A DNA stretch of 64,000 nucleotides from Falsiroseomonas ponticola (GCF_016805305.1 NZ_JAERQN010000003.1:372001-436000), one strand, 5' to 3'; counted from the stretch's first letter, positions 8,781 through 17,814 are shown. The notes: generated by a model not told the origin, from the letters alone. Translations and numbers: made by a program.

Positions 8781-9857
8781 TTGCCTCCCCACGCCATCAC
8801 CCGCCGCAAGCTGGCCACGCTGCTGGCCGCGATCCCCCTTCTCGGCGCCTGCGTGAGCATGCGCGGCGGCAGCGACTACTACGCGGGCCCGATCTCGGAC
8901 CATTTCGACGGCAGCCGCTTCTTCAACCCGGATGGCGAGGCGCCGCGCGGCTTCACGCAACTGCTGCGCTGGCAGCTGACGGAAACCCGCACCGCCTGGC
9001 CGGATGCCTTCCCGAGCCCCTTCCCGCAGGACACGCCGCCCGACCGCGTGGCGGGCCAGGCGCTGCGCGTCAGCTTCGTCGGCCACGCCACCTTCCTGAT
9101 CCAGGGCGCGGGCCTCAACATCATCACCGATCCGGTCTTCTCCGACCGTGCGAGCCCCTTCAGCTTCTACGGCCCCAAGCGCGTGAACGCGCCCGGCATC
9201 GACTTCGCGAAGCTGCCGAGGATCGACGTCGTCCTGCTCTCCCACGCCCACTACGACCACATGGATGTGGAGAGCCTGCGACGGCTGTGGGAACGCGACC
9301 GGCCCCGCATCCTCGCGCCGCTCGGCAATGACGTGATCCTGCGCGGCCACCACCCCGCCATGGTGGTGGAGACGATGGACTGGCATGAGCAGCGGGACCT
9401 AGGCGGCGGGGTCACGGCGACGCTGGAAGCGGTGCATCACTGGTCCGCCCGCGGGCTGTTCGACCGCAACCACGCGCTGTGGGGCGGCTTCGTGCTGAAG
9501 GGCATCGGCGATGGCATCTTCTTCGCCGGCGACACGGGTTTCGACCAGGGCCGCCCCTTTCGCCGCGTCGCGCAGCGCCATCCCGGCCTCGGCCTCGCCC
9601 TGCTGCCGATCGGCGCCTATGAGCCCCGCTGGTTCATGGTGGCGCAGCACATGAACCCGGATGATGCCGTGCAGGGCTTCGAACTGCTCGGCGCCCGCCA
9701 GGCGCTCGGCTACCACTGGGGCACCTTCAACCTGACGAATGAGGGCGTGGACGCTCCCCCGGCGGACCTCGCCACGGCGCTGGCGGCCAAGGGCGTCGAT
9801 CCCGCCCGCTTCATCGCCGCGCGGCCGGGCCTCGTCTGGACCAACGCGGCCGCCTGA
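8781..9857 (+). CDS. MBL-fold metallo-hydrolase lipoprotein (NAPE-PLD/UlaG-like)
   Basis: Starting from the TTG at 8781 (GGAAG eight bases upstream) gives 358 residues with a compact lipoprotein signal ending in the lipobox LLGAC. An earlier TTG at 8712 would add 23 residues that spoil the signal. The metallo-beta-lactamase domain shows VSFVGHATFLIQ, the zinc motif SHAHYDHMD, a further VHHWSARGLFDRN, FFAGDTGFDQG and GYHWGTFNLTNE. This pattern matches the NAPE-PLD/RomA-type branch, which acts on phosphodiester or lipid-like substrates. It is probably anchored in the cell envelope. It follows sufA closely but has no obvious link to it. Confidence 0.85.
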   Translation: MPPHAITRRKLATLLAAIPLLGACVSMRGGSDYYAGPISDHFDGSRFFNPDGEAPRGFTQLLRWQLTETRTAWPDAFPSPFPQDTPPDRVAGQALRVSFVGHATFLIQGAGLNIITDPVFSDRASPFSFYGPKRVNAPGIDFAKLPRIDVVLLSHAHYDHMDVESLRRLWERDRPRILAPLGNDVILRGHHPAMVVETMDWHEQRDLGGGVTATLEAVHHWSARGLFDRNHALWGGFVLKGIGDGIFFAGDTGFDQGRPFRRVAQRHPGLGLALLPIGAYEPRWFMVAQHMNPDDAVQGFELLGARQALGYHWGTFNLTNEGVDAPPADLATALAAKGVDPARFIAARPGLVWTNAAA

Positions 9858-9860
9858 TCC

Positions 9861-12494
9861 TCAGGCGATCACCACGAAGGAAGCCGCGGCCGGCGTCGCA
9901 TCCACCAGCTCCGCCAGCAGGATGACGCCGCCGGCGGCGCTGCCATTGCTGTCCCAGCTCAGCAGATGCGTGTCGGTGTCGAACAGCAGCTGCGCCGGCG
10001 TGCGCAGCGGCGTGCCCGCGCTGCTGATCTGCAGCCGGCCCGACGCCGCCAGGTTCATGCCGGCCACGAGCCCGCCGCCGAAGCCCGCGGCGGAGATCTC
10101 GATCACATCCTCGCCCGTGATGAAGTCCAGGATGCGGTCGCCGCCCTCCGTGGTGGCGGCGAAGCGGAAGGCATCGGCGCCATCGCCGCCGGCCAGCACA
10201 TCGGCGCCGAGGCCGCCGCGCAGCGTATCCGTGCCCGCGAGCCCGAGCAGCGTGTCGTTGCCCGCCAGGCCCAGCAGGATGTTGGCGCCCGCATTCCCGG
10301 TGATGGTGTTCGCGACCGCATTGCCGGTGCCGTTGATGGCGGCGCTGCCCGCCAGTTCCAGCGCCTCCTGGTTCGTGCCCAGCACGAAGGAGAAGCTGGC
10401 GCAGATGGTGTCGTTGCCGCCGCCCGCCGCTTCCGTGATCTTGTCGCCCAGGCTGTCCACCACGTAGCGGTCATCGCCCGCGCCGCCGGCCAGCGAATCA
10501 TTTCCCGCGCCGCCATCCAGCGTGTCGTTGCCAAGGCCCCCCGTCAGCGTATCGGCGCCCTCCAGCCCGCTGAGGCGGTTGTCACCCGCATTGCCGGCGA
10601 TGAGGTTGGCCTGCGCATTGCCCGTGCCGGCCAGGCCGGCGCTGCCGGTCAGCGTCAGCCGCTCCACCTCGCTGCCCAGCGTCCAGTCCACGCTGGCGAG
10701 CACCAGGTCGGTGCCGCCCAGCGCCTCCTCCACCACCACGTCGCCGGCATCGTCCACGACATGCACATCATTGCCGAGGCCCCCGGCCAGGCGATCCGCC
10801 CCCGTCCCGCCATCCAGCGTATCGGCCCCGGCGCCGCCCAGCAGCGTATCCGCGCCGCCCAGCCCCGAGAGGCGGTTCGCCCCGCCATTGCCGGTGATGA
10901 CATTGGCGGCCGCATTGCCGGTCCCGGCATTGCCCGCCGTGCCGGACAGGACCAGGTCCTCCACCGCATCGCCCAGCGTCCAGGCGACGGTGGAGACGAT
11001 GGTGTCCGCGCCCTCGGCCGCCTGCTCGATGACGCGCTGGGTGATCGCCTGGACGTAGTACAGGTCGTCGCCCGCACCGCCCGCCAGCGTATCGGCGCCG
11101 AGCCCGGCATCCAGCACATCCGCGCCGCCCATGCCCTGGATCAGGTCGTTGCCCGCGCCGCCCATCAGCCGGTTCGCGCCGGCATTGCCGACCAGGACGT
11201 TCGCCAGCGTGTTGCCCGTGCCGTCGATATCGGCCGTGCCGGTCAGCGTCAGCGCTTCCAGATTCGCGCCCAGCGTCCAGCTGACGGCGGCGCGCACCAG
11301 GTCCGTGCCCTGGCCCGTGGCTTCCACCACCACGCAGGCGCCATCGGCCACGACGTAGCAATCATCGCCGAGGCCGCCCGCCAGGCTGTCCGCGCCCGTG
11401 CCGCCTTCCAGCGTATCGGCGCCGCCCGCGCCCAGCAGCGTGTCGTTGCCCGCGTTGCCGCGCAGCCAGTTCGCGGCCTCGTTCCCCGTTATGCGGTCAT
11501 GCCCCGCGCCGCCGATCGCATCCTCGATCAGCGATCGCGCATCGCCCTGGTACTGCATCGCGTTGAAGACGTTGCCGCGCGCCATCCTGCCCGTGCCGAG
11601 CATCGCGAGCTGCGCCGTGCTGGCGACGGACCATCCGCCGGGCGAGAGATCGATGCTGACGCCACCGGCATAGGCCGAGAGGTCATAGGTATCGCGCCCA
11701 CCGCCATCCCAGATCGTCAGGAAGATGCGGTTGCCGCCCGGCGTTCCCTGGCCGACGCCGTTGATGGACATCTGCCCGGTGGCGGGGTTCCAGCTGTAGG
11801 TCGTGTCGCCCGCCTGCATGGTGAAGTCGGCGCCGTACATCACCTGCAGCGCCGCGATGTCCAGCATCATGTAGGATTGCGGCGCGGACCATTGTTCGTA
11901 GGTGTAGCCACCGGCCGGGCCGCCGGTGTAGCTGCGGTAGCTCATCACCGAGAACTCGATGCTGTCGCGATCCGCCGGCACGGCGGTGGCGCCGGGCCCG
12001 CCCGTTTCCTGCGAATGCTTCAGCCCCAGCGCATGGCCGATCTCGTGCAGCGTGGTGTGGTAGGCGTAGTTGCCGAGCGTGGGGTTGCGGTAGTTGTAGG
12101 CGGTGCCGAACCAGACATCGCCGCCCGACCCGCCGCCGGGATAGCGCGCATAGGCGGTGCCGGGCAGGCTGGACTGGGCCAGGCGCAGATCGGCGGAATC
12201 GAAGCCCGCATCGGTGATCGCGAGCTGCGTGAAATCCGCCACCCCCGCGCCGCGCAGCACCGCATTGCCGCCCGCCACGCCGCTGGTGCCGGCCAGCGCA
12301 TGGCGCGCCGCCTGCATCGTGGCCAGCGACACCTGCGCGAAGCCGCTGCCCGGTTCGTTGTTGCCATAGGGCGATTCGAAATCGCCCACCGCATCGGGGA
12401 AGCTGAAGGTCAGCGGCCCCTGCCAGGCGGTGCCGGACAGCACCCCGTCGATATACTTGTTGCCGGTCGCGGCAACCGCCCGTGTCGTCGCCAT
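9861..12494 (-). CDS. Serralysin-type zinc metalloprotease with RTX repeats
   Basis: An 877-residue secreted protease predicted to leave the cell by a type I system, as it lacks an N-terminal signal. The catalytic zinc motif HEIGHALGLKH spans residues 150-160, and the Met-turn SVMSY spans 182-186, both hallmarks of the M10 serralysins. Residues about 340-775 carry nonapeptide calcium-binding RTX repeats (GGAGNDTL type) in four tandem modules of about 99 residues, beginning near 380, 480, 578 and 677. The C-terminal 100 residues (ILDFITGEDVIEI onward) fit a type I secretion signal. No transporter genes lie nearby. The ATG at 12494 is chosen over an upstream TTG at 12515. Confidence 0.9.
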   Translation of the reverse strand: MATTRAVAATGNKYIDGVLSGTAWQGPLTFSFPDAVGDFESPYGNNEPGSGFAQVSLATMQAARHALAGTSGVAGGNAVLRGAGVADFTQLAITDAGFDSADLRLAQSSLPGTAYARYPGGGSGGDVWFGTAYNYRNPTLGNYAYHTTLHEIGHALGLKHSQETGGPGATAVPADRDSIEFSVMSYRSYTGGPAGGYTYEQWSAPQSYMMLDIAALQVMYGADFTMQAGDTTYSWNPATGQMSINGVGQGTPGGNRIFLTIWDGGGRDTYDLSAYAGGVSIDLSPGGWSVASTAQLAMLGTGRMARGNVFNAMQYQGDARSLIEDAIGGAGHDRITGNEAANWLRGNAGNDTLLGAGGADTLEGGTGADSLAGGLGDDCYVVADGACVVVEATGQGTDLVRAAVSWTLGANLEALTLTGTADIDGTGNTLANVLVGNAGANRLMGGAGNDLIQGMGGADVLDAGLGADTLAGGAGDDLYYVQAITQRVIEQAAEGADTIVSTVAWTLGDAVEDLVLSGTAGNAGTGNAAANVITGNGGANRLSGLGGADTLLGGAGADTLDGGTGADRLAGGLGNDVHVVDDAGDVVVEEALGGTDLVLASVDWTLGSEVERLTLTGSAGLAGTGNAQANLIAGNAGDNRLSGLEGADTLTGGLGNDTLDGGAGNDSLAGGAGDDRYVVDSLGDKITEAAGGGNDTICASFSFVLGTNQEALELAGSAAINGTGNAVANTITGNAGANILLGLAGNDTLLGLAGTDTLRGGLGADVLAGGDGADAFRFAATTEGGDRILDFITGEDVIEISAAGFGGGLVAGMNLAASGRLQISSAGTPLRTPAQLLFDTDTHLLSWDSNGSAAGGVILLAELVDATPAAASFVVIA
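10172..11477. repeat. RTX repeat region inside the serralysin gene
   Basis: Within the protease gene, four modules of about 297 bases repeat in tandem. Each encodes two or three GGxGxDxLx nonapeptides followed by a conserved stretch (SWTLGxNLExLTLTGTA type, then a GNAxANxIxGNAGxN turn). The repeats diverge at DNA level but keep the protein period of 98-100 residues, so they appear to be kept by selection on the calcium-binding beta-roll. Confidence 0.85.
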
Positions 12495-12593
12495 GGCTGC
12501 CGGCCCCTTACCCAAGGGCGCGAAGCCGGTCGCCCCGCGCCCCGGCAGCCTTGACGAGCCTCCTTAACCGGATGTTGCGCGACCGTGCCGGCG

Positions 12594-12794
12594 TCAGTCT
12601 TTCGTCCCGCGCGCCTGCCCGCCCTTGCGCCCGGCCTCCGCCGCGCGCTGCGGGTCATTGGCGAAGTTGTTCGGATCCTTCCGCTTGCCCGCGCCGACCG
12701 TGTCCTGCGACACGCCCTTCTGGCCTTCCGCGCCGTGCCCGCCGGCCTTGTCGCCGGCGCCATCCTTGCCCTTGTTCATGTCCTGGCCTGCCAT
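12594..12794 (-). CDS. KGG-motif stress-induced protein
   Basis: A 66-residue hydrophilic protein starting at MAGQDMNKGK, preceded by an excellent AAGGAGG ribosome site. The C-terminal half contains NFANDPQRAAEAGRKGGQ, the motif of the YciG/KGG general-stress family. Such proteins are small, basic and glycine-rich, are induced in stress or stationary phase, and have no known enzymatic activity. The gene lies 99 bases upstream of the protease start on the same strand (minus) and is divergent from the downstream dehydrogenase. Confidence 0.85.
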   Translation of the reverse strand: MAGQDMNKGKDGAGDKAGGHGAEGQKGVSQDTVGAGKRKDPNNFANDPQRAAEAGRKGGQARGTKD

Positions 12795-12930
12795 CGCTGC
12801 ATCCTCCTTGGGCGGCGCACCACGCTTGCGCCGCGCGGGGGAAACGCCTTGCGCCGATGGCGGGTTCGGCGTCACAGGCGGAACGCCGGGCGCGTATTGA
12901 CCGCGACGGGCCGAAGCGCGAGGAGGGGAC

Positions 12931-13947
12931 ATGGCCCGCTTCCAGGTTCTCGTCACCCACACCCATCTCGACCAGCCCGGCCTCGGCCTGCTGGAGGAAG
13001 CGGGTTGCCAGGTGCATGTGCTGACGCCGGATGGCAGCGGCGTCGTCACCGCGGCGAATGGCCGGGCGGAGGTGGAGCGCCTGCTGGCGACCATCCCCTT
13101 CGATGGCGTGATCTCCCGCATCATCCCGATCGGCGGCGCGGCGATGCGCAGCTGCCCGACGCTGCGCGTCATCAGCCGCGCGGCGGTAGGCTACGACAAC
13201 ATCGACATGGCGGCGGCCACGGCGCAGGGCATCCCGGTGCTGACGGCGGTCGGCGCCAATTCGCAATCCGTCGCGGAATACGCGATGGGGCTGATGCTGG
13301 TGGTGGCGCGCAACATCGCGCGCCACAACACGGCCATCCAGGCCGGCGGGTGGGACCGGGCGCGGCTCGGCCTTGAACTGCGCGGGCGGCGGCTCGGCCT
13401 GGTCGGCTATGGGCGCATCGCGCAGAAGGTCGCGGCGCTGGCCCAGGCCTTCGGCATGCGGGTCTCCGCCTGGAGCCCCAACCTCCACAAGGCCGGCGAC
13501 ATCGCGCCGGTGACGCGCGCCGCGACGCTGCACGAGCTGATCCGCGGCTGCGACGTGCTGTCGCTGCACATCCCGCTGACCGAGACCTCCCGCAACCTGA
13601 TCGGCGCCGGGGAACTCGCGCTGATGGGGAAGGAGGCGATCCTGGTGAATACCGGCCGTGGCGGCCTGGTGGACGAAGCCGCGCTGGCCGAGGTGCTGCG
13701 GGAAGGCCGCATCTGGGGGGCGGGCATCGATGTGCTGACGCAGGAGCCCCCGCCGCGGGACAACCCGCTGCTCGGCCTGCCCAACGCCATCCTGAGCCCG
13801 CATGTCGGCGCCGCCACCACGGTTGCCCGCGCCGCGACTGCGGAGACGGCGGCGCGCCACCTGCTCGACATCCTGCTCGGCCGCACGCCGCCGGCCGATG
13901 CGGTGGTGAACCCCCAGGTCCTTACCAGGTCAGCTCCGCCAGCGTGA
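12931..13947 (+). CDS. D-2-hydroxyacid dehydrogenase family NAD-binding oxidoreductase
   Basis: A 338-residue enzyme of the D-isomer-specific 2-hydroxyacid dehydrogenase family. The Rossmann NAD-binding domain starts at GLVGYGRIAQK (about residue 153). The catalytic arginine is in VNTGRGGLVDE, the acidic residue in GAGIDVLTQEPP and the histidine in ILSPHVGAAT. RAAVGYDNIDMAAA is typical of phosphoglycerate-dehydrogenase-like members. It probably reduces or oxidises a 2-oxo/2-hydroxy acid such as hydroxypyruvate; no ACT domain is present for serine feedback control. AGGAGGGG precedes the ATG. Its end overlaps the convergent hydrolase gene by 26 bases. Confidence 0.88.
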   Translation: MARFQVLVTHTHLDQPGLGLLEEAGCQVHVLTPDGSGVVTAANGRAEVERLLATIPFDGVISRIIPIGGAAMRSCPTLRVISRAAVGYDNIDMAAATAQGIPVLTAVGANSQSVAEYAMGLMLVVARNIARHNTAIQAGGWDRARLGLELRGRRLGLVGYGRIAQKVAALAQAFGMRVSAWSPNLHKAGDIAPVTRAATLHELIRGCDVLSLHIPLTETSRNLIGAGELALMGKEAILVNTGRGGLVDEAALAEVLREGRIWGAGIDVLTQEPPPRDNPLLGLPNAILSPHVGAATTVARAATAETAARHLLDILLGRTPPADAVVNPQVLTRSAPPA

Positions 13948-15265
13948 TCCGGTTCTCCGCCGCCGGCCAGGCGCGGGAGACGATTCGTTCCTCGTTGAAG
14001 ATCCCGACCACGGGCCTGCCGAGTTCGGCGCCGGGGATCTGCCGCGTGGCCAGCGCCGAGATGGCGACGCCGGGGCGCAGTTCCGGCGGCACGCGGCCAT
14101 CCAGCAGGATGGCGTCGCGCGGGATGCCGAAATAGCCGCGGGTGCGCTGGAACAGCACCACGCCACCGCCGCCATCGCGCTCCGCCTGGGTCGGCGCGCG
14201 GGCGGGGCGCAGGTTCACCACGGTGGAGCCGCGCGGGAAGGGGCCGCGATAGATGTGGGTGATGGGGTGGCGCGGCGCGGCGACGACGAACTCCAGCGTC
14301 CAGTCCGGCCCGACCGGCACGCCGCCCCACTTCCCATCCTCCTCCGTCACGCGGCGATGGAGGGCCTCGCCCATGCGCTCGCCCGTCTCCGGCGAGACCC
14401 GGAAGACTTCGACGGTGGCGCCCGCGACGGGGCGGTTGGTGACGCCGCCCGCGGTGTTGGTGACGCGCCCGTCCAACACCGGCCGCGCCTCGGGTTCGAC
14501 GGACAGCCGCATGGGGGCGCGGCCGGTGATCCAGGAAAAAATCTTGGCGAAGGCGCGGGCGTGGTAGGCGACCTCCCGGTGGTCCAGCGCGCCCAGCACC
14601 AGGTTGGTGGCGCCGCGCAGCTCCGGCCCGTCCACATCGGTGCCGGTCGGCCGGTCGGGCGTCGTGGACCAGATGGCGCGGGGCTGGGCGAAGACGTCGT
14701 TCCAGGCGCTGCGGATGGTCAGGAAGGCGGTGCCGGGGACGACGTCGGTGGTGCCGCCGTTCAAGCGGCGCAGGAAGTCGGACTGGCTGTTGAACTCGCG
14801 GTTCCGGATCTCCGGCCAGTCATAGACGCCGCGATTCGGCGTGCCGCAGAGCACGGCGTGGGAGACGGCGTCGCTGCCGCCCTGGTGCACGACGAAGTCG
14901 CGGATCGGGTAGCCGCCGCGGGAATTGCCGACGAGGGCGATCCGCGCGCCGCCATGCCGCGCGCGGAACTCGGCGACAAAGGCGGCCAGGCGCGCCGTCT
15001 GCTCCGCGCTGCCGCTGCGGCCCGCCTGGGGCACTGCGTCATCGTCCCGCGCCAGCGGGTCCGGCATGTCCACGGCCAGCAGGCGGTCCTGCGGATAGCC
15101 GTTGGATTCGAAGCGCCAGAGCGTGGTGAGCCACAGCGCCGCATGGTCGCCATTGCCATGCACGAAGAGGATCGGCGGGGGCAGGGCCTGCGCGCGGGCC
15201 AGGCGAGGCGCGGCCAGCGGCAGCGCGCCGGCGGCGAGAAGAAGGGTGCGTCGGGACGTTTCCAT
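13922..15265 (-). CDS. Exported alpha/beta hydrolase with a C-terminal beta domain
   Basis: A 447-residue protein with a Tat-like signal (METSRRTLLLAAGALPLAAP, cleavage after ARA), so it is expected in the periplasm or outside. The catalytic domain shows ILFVHGNGDHAALW and the nucleophile elbow VGNSRGGYP (serine near residue 120), as in lipases and poly(3-hydroxybutyrate)-type esterases. From about residue 255 a second domain (TNRPVAGATVEVFRVSPETG and similar strands) looks like a carboxypeptidase-regulatory or Ig-like beta sandwich. The substrate is unknown. A family assignment beyond lipase-like is not possible from the sequence alone. Confidence 0.78.
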   Translation of the reverse strand: METSRRTLLLAAGALPLAAPRLARAQALPPPILFVHGNGDHAALWLTTLWRFESNGYPQDRLLAVDMPDPLARDDDAVPQAGRSGSAEQTARLAAFVAEFRARHGGARIALVGNSRGGYPIRDFVVHQGGSDAVSHAVLCGTPNRGVYDWPEIRNREFNSQSDFLRRLNGGTTDVVPGTAFLTIRSAWNDVFAQPRAIWSTTPDRPTGTDVDGPELRGATNLVLGALDHREVAYHARAFAKIFSWITGRAPMRLSVEPEARPVLDGRVTNTAGGVTNRPVAGATVEVFRVSPETGERMGEALHRRVTEEDGKWGGVPVGPDWTLEFVVAAPRHPITHIYRGPFPRGSTVVNLRPARAPTQAERDGGGGVVLFQRTRGYFGIPRDAILLDGRVPPELRPGVAISALATRQIPGAELGRPVVGIFNEERIVSRAWPAAENRITLAELTW

Positions 15266-15313
15266 TGGGCGGAAGGGTAGCGAAGCCTGCCGCCCGTTGG
15301 AACGCCCCTCCCA

Positions 15314-15727
15314 TCACGCCGGCGCCATGGCGGCCGCGATCACGTCCCAGTCCGCGTCGGTGATCGGCACCAGGCCGAAGCGCAGCCGCGCGCCCCAGCC
15401 GCCATCCCGCGCCACGCTGAGATGCGGCAACAGCGGCGCGGCCGGCGCCTGCCGCGACGGCGCCCAGGCCACGGCACGGCGCCAGGGCAGGAAGCCCGGC
15501 GCCATCTCCGCCTGCCAGGGATCGCCTGGCGCGACGGTGCCCATGGCGACGAAGGCGCGCAGCGTGTCCTTGAGCCCGAAGGTGGCGGTGGGCGCGTAGT
15601 AGGCGATGCGGTCGCCCGGCCGCAGCCGCCGCACGGGGCCCGCCTTCCCGTGGCAGAGCTGGAGAAAACCGCCCGCGACCCCGCGCGCGACATGGTTGGC
15701 GCTGGAGACCCCGATCCAGGCGGCCAT
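15314..15727 (-). CDS. EVE domain protein
   Basis: A 137-residue protein made of a single EVE/PUA-like domain: WIGVSSANHVARGVAGGF at the start, then LRPGDRIAYYAPTATFG, FVAMGTVAPGDPW and LSVARDGGWGARLRFGLVPI. EVE domains belong to the PUA superfamily and bind modified bases in RNA or DNA. The start ATG overlaps the stop of the VOC gene by one base (TGATG), so the two are translated together. Its cellular target is unknown. Confidence 0.82.
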   Translation of the reverse strand: MAAWIGVSSANHVARGVAGGFLQLCHGKAGPVRRLRPGDRIAYYAPTATFGLKDTLRAFVAMGTVAPGDPWQAEMAPGFLPWRRAVAWAPSRQAPAAPLLPHLSVARDGGWGARLRFGLVPITDADWDVIAAAMAPA

Positions 15728-16098
15728 CAGGCGGCACCCCCCGGCGTGAAGACCCGCAGCCGGTGCCCATCCGGGTCCAGCGCCACGAAGCCGAAGCCGA
15801 AATCGAGCGTGCTGGGCGGCAGCGCCATCGGAACCCCCCGCGCCGCCCACTCGGCGTGGCAGGCGGTGACGGCGGCGGCGTCGGGCAGCGTCACGCAAAG
15901 CTCCCCGCCGCCGGTGCCCTCCGCCGCCGGCACCACGCCGGCGCGGCGCCAGAGGCCGAGCATATGGCCGGGCCCGGCCGGGATCATGGCGAAGCCCGGG
16001 GAGGCCTCGACCGGCGGGCGGCCCAGCGCGGCCGCGTAGAAGGCGGCGCTGCGGGCGGTGTCCTCGACATAGAGGATGCTGAAGCTGATCTCGGGCAT
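15727..16098 (-). CDS. VOC family (glyoxalase/bleomycin-resistance-like) protein
   Basis: This 123-residue vicinal-oxygen-chelate fold protein has ISFSILYVEDTARSAAFYAAALGR at the start and FVALDPDGHRLRVFTP at the end, the two beta-alpha-beta-beta-beta halves of a single VOC unit. Family members act as glyoxalases, dioxygenases, isomerases or antibiotic-binding proteins. Few potential metal ligands are evident, so a binding role is possible. It lies between the WYL regulator and the EVE gene on the same strand and is probably in one operon with them. Confidence 0.85.
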   Translation of the reverse strand: MPEISFSILYVEDTARSAAFYAAALGRPPVEASPGFAMIPAGPGHMLGLWRRAGVVPAAEGTGGGELCVTLPDAAAVTACHAEWAARGVPMALPPSTLDFGFGFVALDPDGHRLRVFTPGGAA

Positions 16099-16146
16099 GG
16101 GGTCCGTCCCTGGTTGGCGATGACCCCTTGCTACGCGCCCGCGCTG

Positions 16147-16839
16147 TCAGTTCCTGTCAGCAGCGATCCCCTCCCGCGCCTTCCACTCCCGCAGCAGGGC
16201 GGCGCGGCGGCGGGGGTAGCGCTGGCCGGTCGCCTCCAGGCTCGCGATGCGGTCGATGCGGAAGCTACGCAGGTCCTGGCGCAGCTCGCACCACGCCAGC
16301 AGCACGCGGACCCTCTCGAAGAAGCCGAGCGCGAAGGGCCAGAGGCGCCGCCGCGTCTCCTGACCCGCCCCGTCGCGATAGGCGATGGCGAGGATCGTCT
16401 CCTCCCGGATCGCCTGGCGGATCAGCGGCAGGCCGGGGCTGGCGGGGGCGGCCAGGGTGGGGCCGATCAGCAGGCCGTTCTGCTCCAGCCTGTCGCGCAT
16501 CGCGGGGGGCAGCACGGCGCCGATCTTGGCGAGGGAATCCTCCGCCCCGCGCCGCAGCGCCGGGTCGCCCTGTTCCATCACCCAGCGCGCGCCGAGCACC
16601 AGCGCCTCCACCTCCTCCTCCCCGAACATCAGCGGCGGCAGGGTGAAGCCGGGGCGGAGGACGTAGCCGATGCCGGCCTCGCCCTCGATCGCCGCGCCCT
16701 GCGCCTGGAGCGTGGCGATGTCGCGGTAGAGGGTGCGCAGCGAGACGGCCAGCTCCTCCGCCAGCGCCTGCCCGCGCACGGGGTGGCGCCGGCGCCGCAG
16801 CGCCTGCAGCAGGTCGAGGAGCCGGGCGCTGCGGGACAT
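16147..16839 (-). CDS. HTH and WYL domain transcriptional regulator (YafY family)
   Basis: A 230-residue YafY-type regulator. The N-terminal helix-turn-helix (RLLDLLQALRRRRHPVRG, then LAVSLRTLYRDIATLQAQGA) binds DNA. A connecting region follows (LPPLMFGEEEVEALVLGARW), and a C-terminal WYL-like domain (about residues 140-215) presumably binds a ligand, with RRLWPFALGFFERVRVLLAWCELR and SFRIDRIASLE. It is the first gene of a minus-strand group with the VOC and EVE genes 48 bases downstream, and so is their likely local regulator. Confidence 0.88.
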   Translation of the reverse strand: MSRSARLLDLLQALRRRRHPVRGQALAEELAVSLRTLYRDIATLQAQGAAIEGEAGIGYVLRPGFTLPPLMFGEEEVEALVLGARWVMEQGDPALRRGAEDSLAKIGAVLPPAMRDRLEQNGLLIGPTLAAPASPGLPLIRQAIREETILAIAYRDGAGQETRRRLWPFALGFFERVRVLLAWCELRQDLRSFRIDRIASLEATGQRYPRRRAALLREWKAREGIAADRN

Positions 16840-16871
16840 GGCGGCGGCCTTACCGGACCGCCGCCATCACG

Positions 16872-17801
16872 TCACGCGTTGGACGGCACCAGGCGATAGC
16901 CCGTGCCCGCGCGCTCCACCCGGCCCGTGGCGGGCATGGGGAAGTGGTAGCCCACCACCGGCACCCGGTCCGTCGCCGCCTGGTCCAGCAGGCGCCGGCG
17001 CGTCTCCACGGCCTGGGTGGCGTCCATGTCGAAGACGGGATGCCATTCCGGGTTGGTCATGAAGAAGGCGGGCGCGTTGACCGCGTCGCCGATCACCAGC
17101 AGCTGGTCCCGCCCATCCGCGATCAGGAAGGAGGCATGGCCGGGCGAATGCCCGTTGGTCGCGATGGCGGTGATGCCCGGCGCCACCTGGGCACCCGGCT
17201 CGAAGGTCTGCACGCGGTCGCGATAGGGGGCGAATTTCTGCCGCACATTGGCGAAGCCGGGGCGCCGCGCTTCGGAGGCGCGGGATTCCTCCCCCGCATC
17301 GGTCCAGAAGGCCCATTCCCGCGCCGGCACCAGCACCGGCGCATTGGGGAACAGCGCCTGGCCCTGCGCATCCGTGAGCCCGCCGATATGGTCGCCATGG
17401 AAATGCGTGTGCACCACCAGGATGACCTGCGCGGGGTCGAGCCCCGCCGCGCGCATATTGGCCAGCATGGTGCTGCCCGGCGCGCCGCGCCCGACATCCA
17501 GCATGATGAGGCCGCGCGGCGTCCGCACCACCGTGACGTTGAAGGGATTGTCCAGCGCCGTGCCCTGCATGCCGGCGGCCTGCATGGTGGCGGCCACCTG
17601 GGCGGGGGTGGCGTTCAGCACGAAGCCCTGGGTGGCATCGGCGCGCACCACGGAGCCATCCGTGACGATGAAGGCCTCCAGCCCCCCCACCGCCACGCGG
17701 TGGAAGGTCGGCGCCTGCGCCTGGGCGGCAGACGGGGCGAGGGTGGGGGCAAGCGCGAGGCCGGCACCGGCGGCCAGCAGGCCGCGACGATCGATCATCA
17801 T
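16872..17801 (-). CDS. Exported MBL-fold metallo-hydrolase
   Basis: This 309-residue protein starts with MMIDRRGLLAAGAGLALAP, a twin-arginine-like export signal cleaved near AQAQA. The metallo-beta-lactamase core shows the zinc motif HTHFHGDHIGG (about residue 130), TNGHSPGHASF with the next histidine, VIGDAVNAP with the bridging aspartate, and GYHFPMPATGR at the C-terminus. This is the AhlD/quorum-lactonase-like branch, but the substrate cannot be read from the sequence. It is a close paralogue of the gene directly upstream on the same strand (13-base gap). Confidence 0.87.
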   Translation of the reverse strand: MMIDRRGLLAAGAGLALAPTLAPSAAQAQAPTFHRVAVGGLEAFIVTDGSVVRADATQGFVLNATPAQVAATMQAAGMQGTALDNPFNVTVVRTPRGLIMLDVGRGAPGSTMLANMRAAGLDPAQVILVVHTHFHGDHIGGLTDAQGQALFPNAPVLVPAREWAFWTDAGEESRASEARRPGFANVRQKFAPYRDRVQTFEPGAQVAPGITAIATNGHSPGHASFLIADGRDQLLVIGDAVNAPAFFMTNPEWHPVFDMDATQAVETRRRLLDQAATDRVPVVGYHFPMPATGRVERAGTGYRLVPSNA

Positions 17802-17814
17802 GGTCGCGTCTCCC

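Noticed and set aside
10172..11477. Regular repeats considered as a possible CRISPR array
   Set aside because: The units are about 297 bases, coding, and encode RTX modules; there are no short direct repeats with unique spacers anywhere in the window.
9966..12554. 862-codon plus-strand frame opposite the serralysin
   Set aside because: It mirrors the RTX gene on the other strand and has no domain; it is a GC shadow.
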